From: JACPPO01 sp965262505
GTDB taxonomy: Bacteria; Acidobacteriota; Vicinamibacteria; Vicinamibacterales; UBA2999
NCBI GenBank assembly: GCA_965262505.1
Contig: CBDHFM010000017.1
Span: forward strand, 1 to 29,148
Length of the DNA: 29,148 nucleotides
Direction of reading: 5' to 3'
How positions within the stretch are numbered: position 1 is the stretch's first letter; each line of letters starts with the position of its first letter. A program made the position numbers and the translations under genes. This document shows positions 15,230-22,552 of this stretch, in pieces. Under the pieces are notes generated by a model. The model had not been told where the DNA came from and ran no database searches. It worked only from the letters and a program-made list of their open reading frames with translations.

Positions 15230-17629
15230 CTAGAAGAATCGTACCGAGTAATTCACCCTGACCCCGCGGCCCATCTCCGCGGCCAAGTCTTTAATGAACG
15301 ACGTGTGGTTGCGATAGAGCGCGTCCGTCAGGTTATAGCCCGTGAAGGACAGGATGTGCGCCGCGTGCTGCCGCGGCCAGACGTACGACGCCCGCAGGTT
15401 GACGACGGAGTAGCTGTCGGTCTCCGTCTCGTCCCGGAACACGTCGGCCTGTTGCCCCGCGAACTCCAGTTCCGGGCTGAGCGTGAATCCGCCGTAGGGG
15501 ATGTCGAGGCTCAGGGTCCCGCGCAGCGGCGGGATGCGCGGCAGCGGTTCACCCGTCGTCGTCAGGGTCGCATCGACGTAGCCGATGCCGAGCGTCGCCC
15601 AGGCGTTGCCGCCCAGCCGGACGCTGCTCCTGGCGTCGAACCCCGCGACGCGGCTGTCGCCTTGGATGAAGTCCAGGACCGGCAGGGTGTCCTCCACTTC
15701 ACCGGTTCGGTCGCCGAAGATGAAGTTGTCGATGGAGTAGACGTAGGCGTTCAGGTTGCTGCGCACGCGGTCGGTCTGGTGGCGGAAGCTCACGTCGAGG
15801 CCGAGCGTCGTCTCTGCGTCGAGTTCGGGGTTGCCGACCTCGAAGGCGAGGTTCCCGACGTGCGGGCCGAAGTTGTAGAGCTCCTCGAGCGCCGGCGACC
15901 GGTGCGAGTGGGTGAGGTTGGCGACGAAGGCGCTGTCGGCGCCGATGTCGGCGTGCAGGCCGATGGAGGTCGACGCACCGAGGAACTGCCGGTCGCGCGG
16001 ATCGGGCGCCTCAAGGCGGTGCTCCTCGTCCTCCGCGCCGTGGTCGTCCTCTTCCGCGTTGTGGTCGTCGCCGTGATCGTCGTCGTCCGTGTCGTGGCCG
16101 TGCCCCCCGCCGCGCTCCGCGGTCCGGTAGTCGTTCTGTTCGACGCGGCCGCCGAACTGTAGCCGGACGCGTCCGAAGGTGACCTCTTCGTACGCGAACG
16201 CGGCAAAGGAAGTCTGGTCGGTCTGCGGGGCCAGCGCCTCGGCGCCGACCGCCTCGAAGTCGCGGAGCTGGGTCCAGGCCCCGAACCTGCCCGAGAAACG
16301 GTCCGTCTGCTGCTGATCGACGTCGGCCCGCAGGATGTAGGTCTGGTTCGTGAACCGCGTGCCGACGTTCTCGATGCCCTCCTCGACCTCCAGCTCGTCG
16401 TGGTTCCAGTCGATGACGTTCAGCGCGACGCGCACGCCTTCGATCACGCTGTTGCTCAGGTTGCGCAGGCCCATGTCGAAGCGCCCGACGCGGCGGTGGG
16501 ACTCGAGATCGATCTCGATCTCTTCTTTATGATCGTCCCCGTCCTCGTCGTGGGCCTCTTCCTCTTCCGCGTCGTGGTCGTCGCCGTGAGCGTCGTGATG
16601 ACCGTGGAACTCATTCGCGAACGGCACGCCATAGCGGCCATCCTCCGCTGTGAATCCGCCGCTCGCGAAGAACCGGTCACCGAACCAGCCCAGACCGGCT
16701 CGCGCGTTCATCAACTTGGTGGCGGAGTTCTCGATGGTGCCCGCGGGCGTGTCGTAGTCGTCCGTGCGCCGCATGCTGCCGCCGCCCCAGACGAGCAGGT
16801 TCCCCTGCGCGTGCTGCAGACTGGCGATGGTGCCCGCCTCGGCATTCCCGCTGCCGACATTGGTGCCGAACTGCACCCGCGTGCCGTCAAACAGCGACTC
16901 GCGGTAGCTCTCGTGCGGCGTGATGACGTTGACGAGTCCGCCCACCGCGTTCGAGCCGTAGAGCAGCGTCGCCGGACCGCGCACGATCTCGATCCGCTCG
17001 GCCCCGTTCGGGTCGATGGTGACACCGTGGTCACCGGACTGGCTGGACAGGTCGCCGGTGCGAAGCCCGTCCTCCAGGATGAGCACCCGGTCGCCGTCGA
17101 AGCCGCGGATGACCGGGCGGCTCGATCCGGGGCCGAAGCTGCGGCTCGCGATGCCCGGCTCACGCTGCAGGGCGTCGCCGAGGCTGCCGGCCGATGCCAA
17201 GGCGATGTCAAAGGAGTCGAGGGTGGAGACAGCGTTGAATGCCTCGAACGTCGTCTCGGTTCCGCTCACCGAGGCGGTCACGGTCACGTCCTCGTGAATG
17301 GGAGAGAGCCGGAGCACGAAGTCCAGCGTCGCCGCCGCACCGGCATCGACGGTCACCACCTGCCGGACTGCGGTCAGATGCTCGCGCTGCGCGAGGACCG
17401 CGTACGAGCCGGTCGGCACGTCGTCGATCTCGAACAGCCCTTGTTCGTCGGTCAGCGCGAAGGCACCCGATCCGACGACGAGGATCACCGCACCATGGAC
17501 GGGGTCCCCGTTCTCTTCCAGCGTCACGGTGCCACGCACCGCGCCGTTCTCCTGCGCCGCTACCCTGGTTGAAGCGCCAGCGGCCGCCACGGCGGCCACC
17601 GCGAGACATGTCGCAATCAATCGGTACAT
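15230..17629 (-). CDS. TonB-dependent outer-membrane receptor with His/Asp-rich loops (probable zinc/metal uptake)
   Basis: This 799-residue protein starts at the ATG at 17629, chosen because GGGGAG lies five bases upstream and a signal peptide (YRLIATCLAVAAVAAAG ... VAAQ) follows at once. Domains: signal peptide 1-26; carboxypeptidase-regulatory-like beta-sandwich about 27-108; TonB plug about 115-240 (ALQREPGI, VIRGFDGDRVLILEDG, IEIVRGPATLLYGSNAVGG); then the 22-strand barrel ending in VNYSVRFF with a terminal Phe. Two extracellular loops, about residues 338-378 and 506-538, are packed with His, Asp and Glu. Such loops occur in ZnuD-type zinc receptors, so zinc or another divalent metal is the likely cargo. 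It lies 180 bp downstream of a small His/Cys protein on the same strand. No Zur box was recognised. Confidence 0.9.
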   Translation of the reverse strand: MYRLIATCLAVAAVAAAGASTRVAAQENGAVRGTVTLEENGDPVHGAVILVVGSGAFALTDEQGLFEIDDVPTGSYAVLAQREHLTAVRQVVTVDAGAAATLDFVLRLSPIHEDVTVTASVSGTETTFEAFNAVSTLDSFDIALASAGSLGDALQREPGIASRSFGPGSSRPVIRGFDGDRVLILEDGLRTGDLSSQSGDHGVTIDPNGAERIEIVRGPATLLYGSNAVGGLVNVITPHESYRESLFDGTRVQFGTNVGSGNAEAGTIASLQHAQGNLLVWGGGSMRRTDDYDTPAGTIENSATKLMNARAGLGWFGDRFFASGGFTAEDGRYGVPFANEFHGHHDAHGDDHDAEEEEAHDEDGDDHKEEIEIDLESHRRVGRFDMGLRNLSNSVIEGVRVALNVIDWNHDELEVEEGIENVGTRFTNQTYILRADVDQQQTDRFSGRFGAWTQLRDFEAVGAEALAPQTDQTSFAAFAYEEVTFGRVRLQFGGRVEQNDYRTAERGGGHGHDTDDDDHGDDHNAEEDDHGAEDEEHRLEAPDPRDRQFLGASTSIGLHADIGADSAFVANLTHSHRSPALEELYNFGPHVGNLAFEVGNPELDAETTLGLDVSFRHQTDRVRSNLNAYVYSIDNFIFGDRTGEVEDTLPVLDFIQGDSRVAGFDARSSVRLGGNAWATLGIGYVDATLTTTGEPLPRIPPLRGTLSLDIPYGGFTLSPELEFAGQQADVFRDETETDSYSVVNLRASYVWPRQHAAHILSFTGYNLTDALYRNHTSFIKDLAAEMGRGVRVNYSVRFF

Positions 17630-17809
17630 CGATCTCCCCTTTCCGAGTTCCACAAACTCTTCACAAACCATGTTCCGGTCGCCCTCGTGCGATGCGGGCC
17701 GCGCGGGAGACGGCACTCACGCCCGGCCGCACGTGCTCATGCACCACGGGCGCGCGCCGGCTCGACGGCGGTCGCGACACGACGGAACGAAATCAGCGGG
17801 TGACGGAAA

Positions 17810-18097
17810 CTAGGCGGGCGGGGCGCGGGCCGGGAGGCGGCGGAAGTGACCGACTGCGGTCCATCCAGCGTCGGGAGCCTGCTCGAACGGCTCCGGGGCA
17901 GCCGTGAACCCGACGTGCAGAGATCCGGACAGTGTCGCGGCGGGCTGGTGTCGGAGCTGGCAGACCGTGCAAGCCTGATCTGTTGCGTGCTCCTCGTGCC
18001 CAGTGGCCGCGGCGGATGTAGCACCGACCAGCGCTATCGCCAGGATGGCGATCCAGGCGCGCCAGCCAGGGCTACGTCGTGCAAGCCCTGTGTACAT
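17810..18097 (-). CDS. Small exported His/Cys-rich protein upstream of the TonB receptor
   Basis: This 95-residue protein starts at the ATG at 18097, with a near-perfect AAAGGAGG five bases upstream. One hydrophobic segment (about 14-31) is a signal peptide or anchor. The mature region begins with GHEEHATDQACTVCQLRHQP, which combines HxxH, CxxC and a further His, a plausible metal site. Similar short HxxH/CxxC proteins occur beside metal-responsive receptor genes. Same strand as the TonB receptor, probably one transcript; it may bind metal at the membrane. Function otherwise unknown. Confidence 0.72.
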   Translation of the reverse strand: MYTGLARRSPGWRAWIAILAIALVGATSAAATGHEEHATDQACTVCQLRHQPAATLSGSLHVGFTAAPEPFEQAPDAGWTAVGHFRRLPARAPPA

Positions 18098-18252
18098 GGA
18101 TCCTCCTTTGACCAACAAGCCTTGACGTTAGCAGAGACCGAACAGGGCGGCAAGGGCGGGCAGACTCACGGCGACAGGTCGATGCCGACCGGCGCCCAGC
18201 ATCTCGTTTCCTTTTCGCTGACTGCCCACGATTTCGATATCCTTACAGCCTG

Positions 18253-18276
18253 TATCGCAAACGGCCGTTTGCGACA
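18253..18276. promoter_or_regulatory. Res-like palindrome 5 (variant left arm)
   Basis: Left arm TATCGCAAACG preceded by CCTG, as in palindrome 2; right arm CGTTTGCGACA. No resolvase start codon beside it. It forms the left end of repeat R2b. Confidence 0.65.
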
Positions 18277-18351
18277 CCCCGGCAAGGGCGCCCTCAGACG
18301 AGCGCCGGGGTGTGTCGTATCCCGTGTCGGATTCTCTGTCTCGCAAACGTC
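18253..18351 (+). repeat. Direct repeat R2, copy b (99 bp)
   Basis: Matches R2a at 4993-5091 base for base over GTGTGTCGTATCCCGTGTCG and on to TCGCAAACGTC, with a few changes in the GC-rich spacer. It lies immediately upstream of the second partition/replication module. Confidence 0.85.
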
Positions 18352-18394
18352 GAGCGCCGGCTTGGCACGGCGGGCGAGGTAGACGCGGGCAGGA

Positions 18395-18443
18395 GATATA
18401 TATTAATATAGTGCTATAGTATAGTGCTATACTACTCGCGCTA
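18395..18443 (+). promoter_or_regulatory. Operator/centromere candidate and promoter of the second parA
   Basis: Two tandem copies of TATAGTGCTATA (18407-18418 and 18420-18431) are each nearly palindromic and spaced by 13 bp. They overlap an AT-rich stretch, ATATATATTAATAT, that could hold the -10 region. The repeats end 12 bases before the parA start. Such short tandem repeats are typical binding sites of ribbon-helix-helix partition repressors. No Shine-Dalgarno is visible. Confidence 0.55.
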
Positions 18444-19112
18444 ATGCAGACGATCACGCTCCTCGCCCAGAAAGGCGGGACCGGTAAGACATCCCTCGCC
18501 TTGGCTCTTGCCGTCTGTGCGGCCGACGCAGGGCAGATCGCCGTGATCCTGGATGTCGACCCGCAGGCGACCGCGTGTAACTGGCATCACCGCCGTCGTC
18601 ACGCCGACGCTCCGGTCGTCAGCCACGTGCAACCGACCCGCATCCGGCACACCTGTGCCACGGCGGCTGCGCAAGGCGTTAACCTCGCCGTGATCGATAC
18701 ACCCGCGCGGACGGAAGCCGCGGCGCTTGAAGCGTCGCGGGTTGCCGACTTGGTGGTCATCCCTTGTCGCCCGCAGATCTACGATGTCGAGACCATCCCG
18801 GCAACTCAGCAGCTTCTCGCCCTCGCCGGGCACCCCTCCGCGGTGGTGATCTTGAATGCGGTACCCTCGCGCGGCCAGCGTCGAGTCGAGCAAGTGCGAA
18901 CCGCCATTGCGCGCTTCGGCTTACCGGTCTGTCCGTTCACCGTCGGACATCGGGCCACCGTCGGCGATGCCGCCGCCCTCGGATTAACCGTGACGGAGTT
19001 TCAGCCCAGCAGCCCCGCCGCTAATGAAGCCCGCCAGGTCGCCCGGTGGATCGGGCGCGTCCTCGCACAACCCGACATGTTGAAAGGAGCCATACCCCAT
19101 GCCACGAGTTGA
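18444..19112 (+). CDS. parA: ParA-type plasmid partition ATPase (replicon 2)
   Basis: This 222-residue protein has a deviant Walker A, KGGTGKTS (residues 10-17), VILDVDPQATA, and Walker B LAVIDTPARTE. It is shorter and clearly different from the ParA of replicon 1, lacking an N-terminal DNA-binding extension. Its last 14 bases overlap the next gene, showing an operon with the ribbon-helix-helix partner. The direct repeats upstream are likely bound by that partner, giving autoregulation and the centromere in one site. Confidence 0.92.
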   Translation: MQTITLLAQKGGTGKTSLALALAVCAADAGQIAVILDVDPQATACNWHHRRRHADAPVVSHVQPTRIRHTCATAAAQGVNLAVIDTPARTEAAALEASRVADLVVIPCRPQIYDVETIPATQQLLALAGHPSAVVILNAVPSRGQRRVEQVRTAIARFGLPVCPFTVGHRATVGDAAALGLTVTEFQPSSPAANEARQVARWIGRVLAQPDMLKGAIPHATS

Positions 19113-19338
19113 CCTTGCCGCTGCCCTTGACGAGGCGGGGCACCAAACCCGGCCGGCCAAGGTGCCAGTGCCGCAGGTGCGCCCCGCGACGACGGCGATC
19201 ACCGTACATTGTGATCCCGAGGTGCGCGAGCAGCTGAAACGGCTCGCCCTCGACCAACACACGCCGATGCGCCGGTTGATCTGTCAGTCGCTCAACGAGC
19301 TGTTCGCCTCGCATCAGCTGCCGGAAATTGCGCAATAG
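19099..19338 (+). CDS. Ribbon-helix-helix partner of ParA (ParG-like)
   Basis: This 79-residue protein has a flexible basic/Pro-rich N-terminus (to about residue 33) followed by TAITVHCDPEVREQLKRLALDQHTPMRRLICQSLNELF. The latter is a beta strand and two helices of the ribbon-helix-helix fold. The layout matches ParG/omega-type centromere-binding proteins, whose tail stimulates ParA. The ATG at 19099 is preceded by AAAGGAG and lies within the end of parA. Confidence 0.8.
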   Translation: MPRVDLAAALDEAGHQTRPAKVPVPQVRPATTAITVHCDPEVREQLKRLALDQHTPMRRLICQSLNELFASHQLPEIAQ

Positions 19339-19397
19339 CATCAGAAGGCGACGCCAGACTAATCAGGTGAGCAAGAACAAACAGCTAAGGATCAACA

Positions 19398-19751
19398 ATG
19401 CCTGAACTAACCGCTGAACCGCGCCATCAATCGGGGGGCTTGGCCGTCGCCCTGGCGAAGCTCAATCTCGACGCCCTAACCGTTGCCGACGCGGTCGCCG
19501 ATGTTGCCAATACTGCCGGCGAGAATGTCACGACGGCGCTCCGCGCGGACCTCAAGGAATTCAAGGCCGAGACCGACACGCGTTTTGCCGAAGTCAACGG
19601 CCGCTTTACCGAAGTCCGCGCAGACATCAAGGAATTGGCTGGCTCGATCCAATCGCTCCACCGCGAGGTCGCCACGCTCCGCTGGATGATCGGGATCGGC
19701 TTCACCCTGCTGAGTATCTTCCTCGCTCTCTCAACGTTCCTCCGCGCTTAG
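19398..19751 (+). CDS. Coiled-coil protein with C-terminal membrane anchor
   Basis: This 117-residue protein has a central heptad-rich stretch (about residues 45-92: ALRADLKEFKAETDTRFAEV, then a related FTEVRADIKELAGSI) that contains two similar repeats. It ends with one membrane helix (about 95-115, MIGIGFTLLSIFLALSTFL). Such tail-anchored coiled coils are frequent but uncharacterised plasmid proteins. It lies between the partition operon and repA. Role unknown. Confidence 0.7.
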   Translation: MPELTAEPRHQSGGLAVALAKLNLDALTVADAVADVANTAGENVTTALRADLKEFKAETDTRFAEVNGRFTEVRADIKELAGSIQSLHREVATLRWMIGIGFTLLSIFLALSTFLRA

Positions 19752-19779
19752 GCCTGTGCCGCGCCGAGGGAGGGGTTCG

Positions 19780-20763
19780 ATGACCACAGACGACCAGCAG
19801 AAACGCGGCGGGCTCGTGCCGATCGGTACGGTGGCCGTACGGTTGCCGGATATTGAGGGGCGCGGGCGTGCTATGTCCGCACGGGCGCGCCAGCATTTTA
19901 CGCTGCTGAAACAGGTCAACCAGTTGATCGAGGCAGCGGAGGGGGAGCCGGAAATCGGCTTCATGGCGAGGCTCCTGGCCCTGTGTTCCCTGCCGCGCAC
20001 GAATCCACGGGATCGGCTTCAGTACGTCCGGCGCAACGGGCCGTACACGCTCGTCATGATCGCCGGGGGGGAGAACAGGCTGCCATTCGGTAATCTCCCG
20101 CGTCTACTTCTCGCGTGGGTCTGCTCTGAGGCGGTGCGGACGCAATCGCGCGATCTGGTCTTGGGTAGGTCGTTGTATGAGTTCATGCACAAGCTCGGCA
20201 TGGAGGATCGCAGCGGCGGACGCCACGGCGAGCGCGCCCGCCTGAAAAATCAGATGGATCGACTCTTTACGTCCTCGGTGCAGCTCGTCTCCGCGGCAGA
20301 TGATCACAAGGTCGTGGTGAGTTCGTTCGTCGCCGAGCGCGCCGAATTTTGGTGGAACACGAAACGACCGGAGGCGCCCGTGTTGTGGGACAGCACGATC
20401 CAGCTTGGCGAGCGATTCTTTCAAGAGATCATCGCGCACCCGATCCCGCTCGACCTGCACACTCTGCGCGCCCTCAAGCGGTCGCCGCTCGGGTTGGATT
20501 TGTACTTCTGGCTCACGTATCGGACCTTCACACTCAAGACTCCGTTGACGCTCTCCTGGCGGCAACTCTACAAACAGTTCGGCGCACACCCGGCGGACGG
20601 GCCGGCGCGGATAACCGGATTCCGTTGGCAATGTCTGCGCGAGTTAAAGAAAATCAAACGCGCATGGCCGGATCTCAACTATCTCCCGGTCATCGGCGGG
20701 CTCGTCATCGAGCCGTCGCCGCCGTGTATCCCGCCGGCACAACTCCGGCTCATCACCGAATAG
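19780..20763 (+). CDS. repA: Plasmid replication initiator RepA (replicon 2)
   Basis: This 327-residue protein starts at ATG 19780, preceded by GGGAGGGG four bases upstream; the GTG at 19756 is less likely. It is homologous to RepA at 7503-8498 over nearly the whole length, sharing FMARLLALCSLPRTNP.DRL, LVLGRSLYEFM.KLGMED.S and LKRSPLGLDLY.WLTYRTFTLK, but with many substitutions elsewhere. It should bind the iterons at 20925-21010. The different second half of those iterons matches the idea that the two RepA proteins have separate specificities. Confidence 0.88.
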   Translation: MTTDDQQKRGGLVPIGTVAVRLPDIEGRGRAMSARARQHFTLLKQVNQLIEAAEGEPEIGFMARLLALCSLPRTNPRDRLQYVRRNGPYTLVMIAGGENRLPFGNLPRLLLAWVCSEAVRTQSRDLVLGRSLYEFMHKLGMEDRSGGRHGERARLKNQMDRLFTSSVQLVSAADDHKVVVSSFVAERAEFWWNTKRPEAPVLWDSTIQLGERFFQEIIAHPIPLDLHTLRALKRSPLGLDLYFWLTYRTFTLKTPLTLSWRQLYKQFGAHPADGPARITGFRWQCLRELKKIKRAWPDLNYLPVIGGLVIEPSPPCIPPAQLRLITE

Positions 20764-20857
20764 GCCCTAGCTGGGCGCGAGGGTGGCCCGTGCGAGGGTT
20801 TCGGCCGCGTGGTGGCGCTCTAAGCACCCGGCCGCGCATACGCGGCTCCTGCGGCCG

Positions 20858-21057
20858 CTCAGCGCCCCGTCGCCGCCGCCGGGGAGTTTTCCACAAAAGG
20901 GCTGTGAATCCGTGAGTTTTCCGTCGGGTAAACACGAGTGGTCATTCGGCCCCTACTATCGGGTAAACGCGAGTGGTTGAGCGCCAGAACTATCGGGTAA
21001 ACACGAGTGCTAGTACAAGTAGTACTGATCAAGTACTACGTACGACAAGTACGTACA
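20858..21057. promoter_or_regulatory. Iteron origin of replication (oriV2)
   Basis: Iterons begin with CGGGTAAAC at 20925, 20960 and 20994 (35- and 34-bp periods), followed by CGAGTG instead of the GGAAGAG of the first origin. A DnaA-box-like TTTTCCACA is at 20887-20895. The GTAC-rich element follows at 21013-21057. Layout equals oriV1 but directly after repA. Confidence 0.85.
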
Positions 21058-21225
21058 GGCCGGTGGCCTGTTTATTTTCGGCTGTTGCCTGACGGCAAAA
21101 ACCGGGGGCACAGCCTGAAAAACTGTGGGCAGGATTGTATATAGAGAATTCTGGTGGCCAATTTTACGAAGTATTACACCGAAAGACGGTGGAGGGTGTC
21201 TCCACCATCAGCTCCTAGAAAGCCC

Positions 21226-21359
21226 CGGATAGCCTTCGCAGCCCAGGCGCGTCAACGGCTCCGCCGTCCTCCGCTTGCGCTCCGGCCCTTCGGGTGACCC
21301 ACCTGGCCCGCTACGGCTCAGGCAGCACTTAGGGCCGAACGGTGCCCGTTCGGCCCGTG
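21226..21359. other. Conserved GC-rich region with perfect hairpin (replicon 2 copy)
   Basis: Counterpart of 9655-9787. The hairpin at 21332-21356 has arms GGGCCGAACGG and CCGTTCGGCCC with loop TGC. Relative to the first copy, one G:C pair became A:T and one A:T became C:G, so the stem is kept by paired changes. Confidence 0.6.
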
Positions 21360-21410
21360 AGGACGGCTCTGAACTGCTCCAAGACGCCCTCAGGGTGCAG
21401 AATAAAGCAG

Positions 21411-22067
21411 ATGCCAGACACCACTGAGATAGCCGCCACAGGATTCTTCCGAGGAACAAAGACATCCCAACAACGGGCGCGAACGGCACTTCCGATCCTG
21501 GTGCGACAGGCGGAAGCCCGTCAGACAATGTTTTACGGTGAACTCGCTCACGAGATGGGGATCCCCAGCCCGAGGACACTGAACCACCCGCTTGATTCGA
21601 TAGGCCGCGCACTGCAGGACCTTGGGAGGCGGTGGGACCGTCAGGTGCCGTCGATTCAGGCGTTGGTGATCAATAAATCATCCGGGTGTCCTGGGGCAGG
21701 GTTCGCCTTTTTCGCGCCAGACGCGAAGGTCTTCAGACGGGCTACACGGCGCGAACGCCGCCGGCTCGTGGACAGAATGCTTGATGTAGAGGCACCCCTT
21801 CGCTCCGGCGATTCACTCGACGTGCTCTTTTCCGACAGCAATAGACGAATCGCGGTGGAGGTAAAGGGTGCAAGCGCGCCGGTCGGTGAGGTAATTCGTG
21901 GCCTCTTCCAATGTGTCAAATATGAGGCTGTTCTGGACGCCGAGGCCCGTGTGGATGGTAGTCGAGCGGACTGTAAAGCGGTGTTGGCTCTGGGCGGCTC
22001 TTTTCCAGGCAAGCAGACGCCGCTACGGCACACGCTTGGGGTGACAGTATTCGAGAACCTTGGCTGA
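21411..22067 (+). CDS. PD-(D/E)XK nuclease-like protein
   Basis: This 218-residue protein starts at the ATG at 21411. An N-terminal half of unknown type (ILVRQAEARQTMFYGELAHEMG resembles a small winged-helix-like segment) is followed by a C-terminal half with SLDVLFSDSNRRIAVEVKGA. The Asp (D137), then E150-V-K152, gives the D...ExK signature of PD-(D/E)XK nucleases, and the trailing helix GEVIRGLFQCVKYEAVLDAE fits that fold. It occupies the same slot as the zinc-ribbon gene of replicon 1. It might be a plasmid defence or processing nuclease; neither activity nor target can be read from the sequence. Confidence 0.68.
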   Translation: MPDTTEIAATGFFRGTKTSQQRARTALPILVRQAEARQTMFYGELAHEMGIPSPRTLNHPLDSIGRALQDLGRRWDRQVPSIQALVINKSSGCPGAGFAFFAPDAKVFRRATRRERRRLVDRMLDVEAPLRSGDSLDVLFSDSNRRIAVEVKGASAPVGEVIRGLFQCVKYEAVLDAEARVDGSRADCKAVLALGGSFPGKQTPLRHTLGVTVFENLG

Positions 22068-22079
22068 AAGGGAGGTCGG

Positions 22080-22470
22080 CGTGATCCGCGAAACGGTCCT
22101 CAATGGCGAACCCGCGCTCGACGTGGACATCGAGGAGGAATTCGACCGCGCGCTCGGGAGCGGTGTGTGGGTCATCGCCCCCCCGACGGCGGACGCGGAG
22201 TCCTGGCACCCCTGGGACGAGGACAACACGGATTCCCTTGAGGATGTGCTTGCTACGGACGACGACCAGGACCCAACGCAGGAAGATGCATCAGACCCAC
22301 CCGGCTGGCTTATCCGGCGTCTGTGGGCCTGGGTGCGAGGTTGAACAGTGCCCGGTCCCTGTCGTGCTCGAGGAACTCATCGAGCCCCTCCGTGAGCTGC
22401 TGATTGGCTTTCGTGTCCTGGGCGGCGCGGGCGAGCGCCCAGGCCCCCGCGAGGATTTTGCGGCGTGTGT
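22080..22470 (+). repeat. Long direct repeat, copy 2
   Basis: Counterpart of 10269-10656 in the same orientation, 11.8 kb downstream. It carries the second acidic gene and the end of the second mobilisation remnant. Confidence 0.9.
22081..22344 (+). CDS. Small acidic protein, function unknown (copy 2)
   Basis: This 87-residue protein starts at GTG 22081, preceded by GGGAGG. The first 37 residues are identical to copy 1 at 10270-10530. Later differences keep the acidic character (DEDNTDSLEDVL, DDDQDPTQEDASD), and the tail PPGWLIRRLWAWVRG is the same but for one residue. It follows the nuclease-like gene by 13 bases and is probably in one transcript with it. Function unknown. Confidence 0.75.
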   Translation: MIRETVLNGEPALDVDIEEEFDRALGSGVWVIAPPTADAESWHPWDEDNTDSLEDVLATDDDQDPTQEDASDPPGWLIRRLWAWVRG

Positions 22471-22552
22471 CCTGTTTGCGCTCTGTGGCCGCTGCACGGG
22501 CGCGGAGTCGGCGCGTGGCGGCCTCGAGCTTGGCTTTCTTCTTCGGCGCGAT
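22310..22552 (-). pseudogene. Mobilisation-type protein lacking a start codon (copy 2)
   Basis: The longest of three relatives reads APKKKAKLEAATRRLRARAA, then QDTRRKILAGAWALARAAQ and a C-terminus ending LAPRPTDAG. It is a Lys/Arg-rich N-terminus, TRRKILAGA and two helices, as in small MobC/TraD-like accessory proteins. Where ATG would be expected (22552) the codon is ATC, and no other start exists before an upstream stop. It overlaps, head to head, the fragment beginning at 22551, so the rearrangement that brought that fragment in may have removed the start. Confidence 0.6.

Noticed and set aside
14927..17572. Long plus-strand open frames opposite the TonB receptor (14927-16162 and 16400-17572)
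   Set aside because: They are antisense shadows in GC-rich DNA. The minus-strand frame has a signal peptide, plug, barrel and a good ribosome binding site; the plus-strand proteins have repetitive Val/Arg/Asp composition and no domain.
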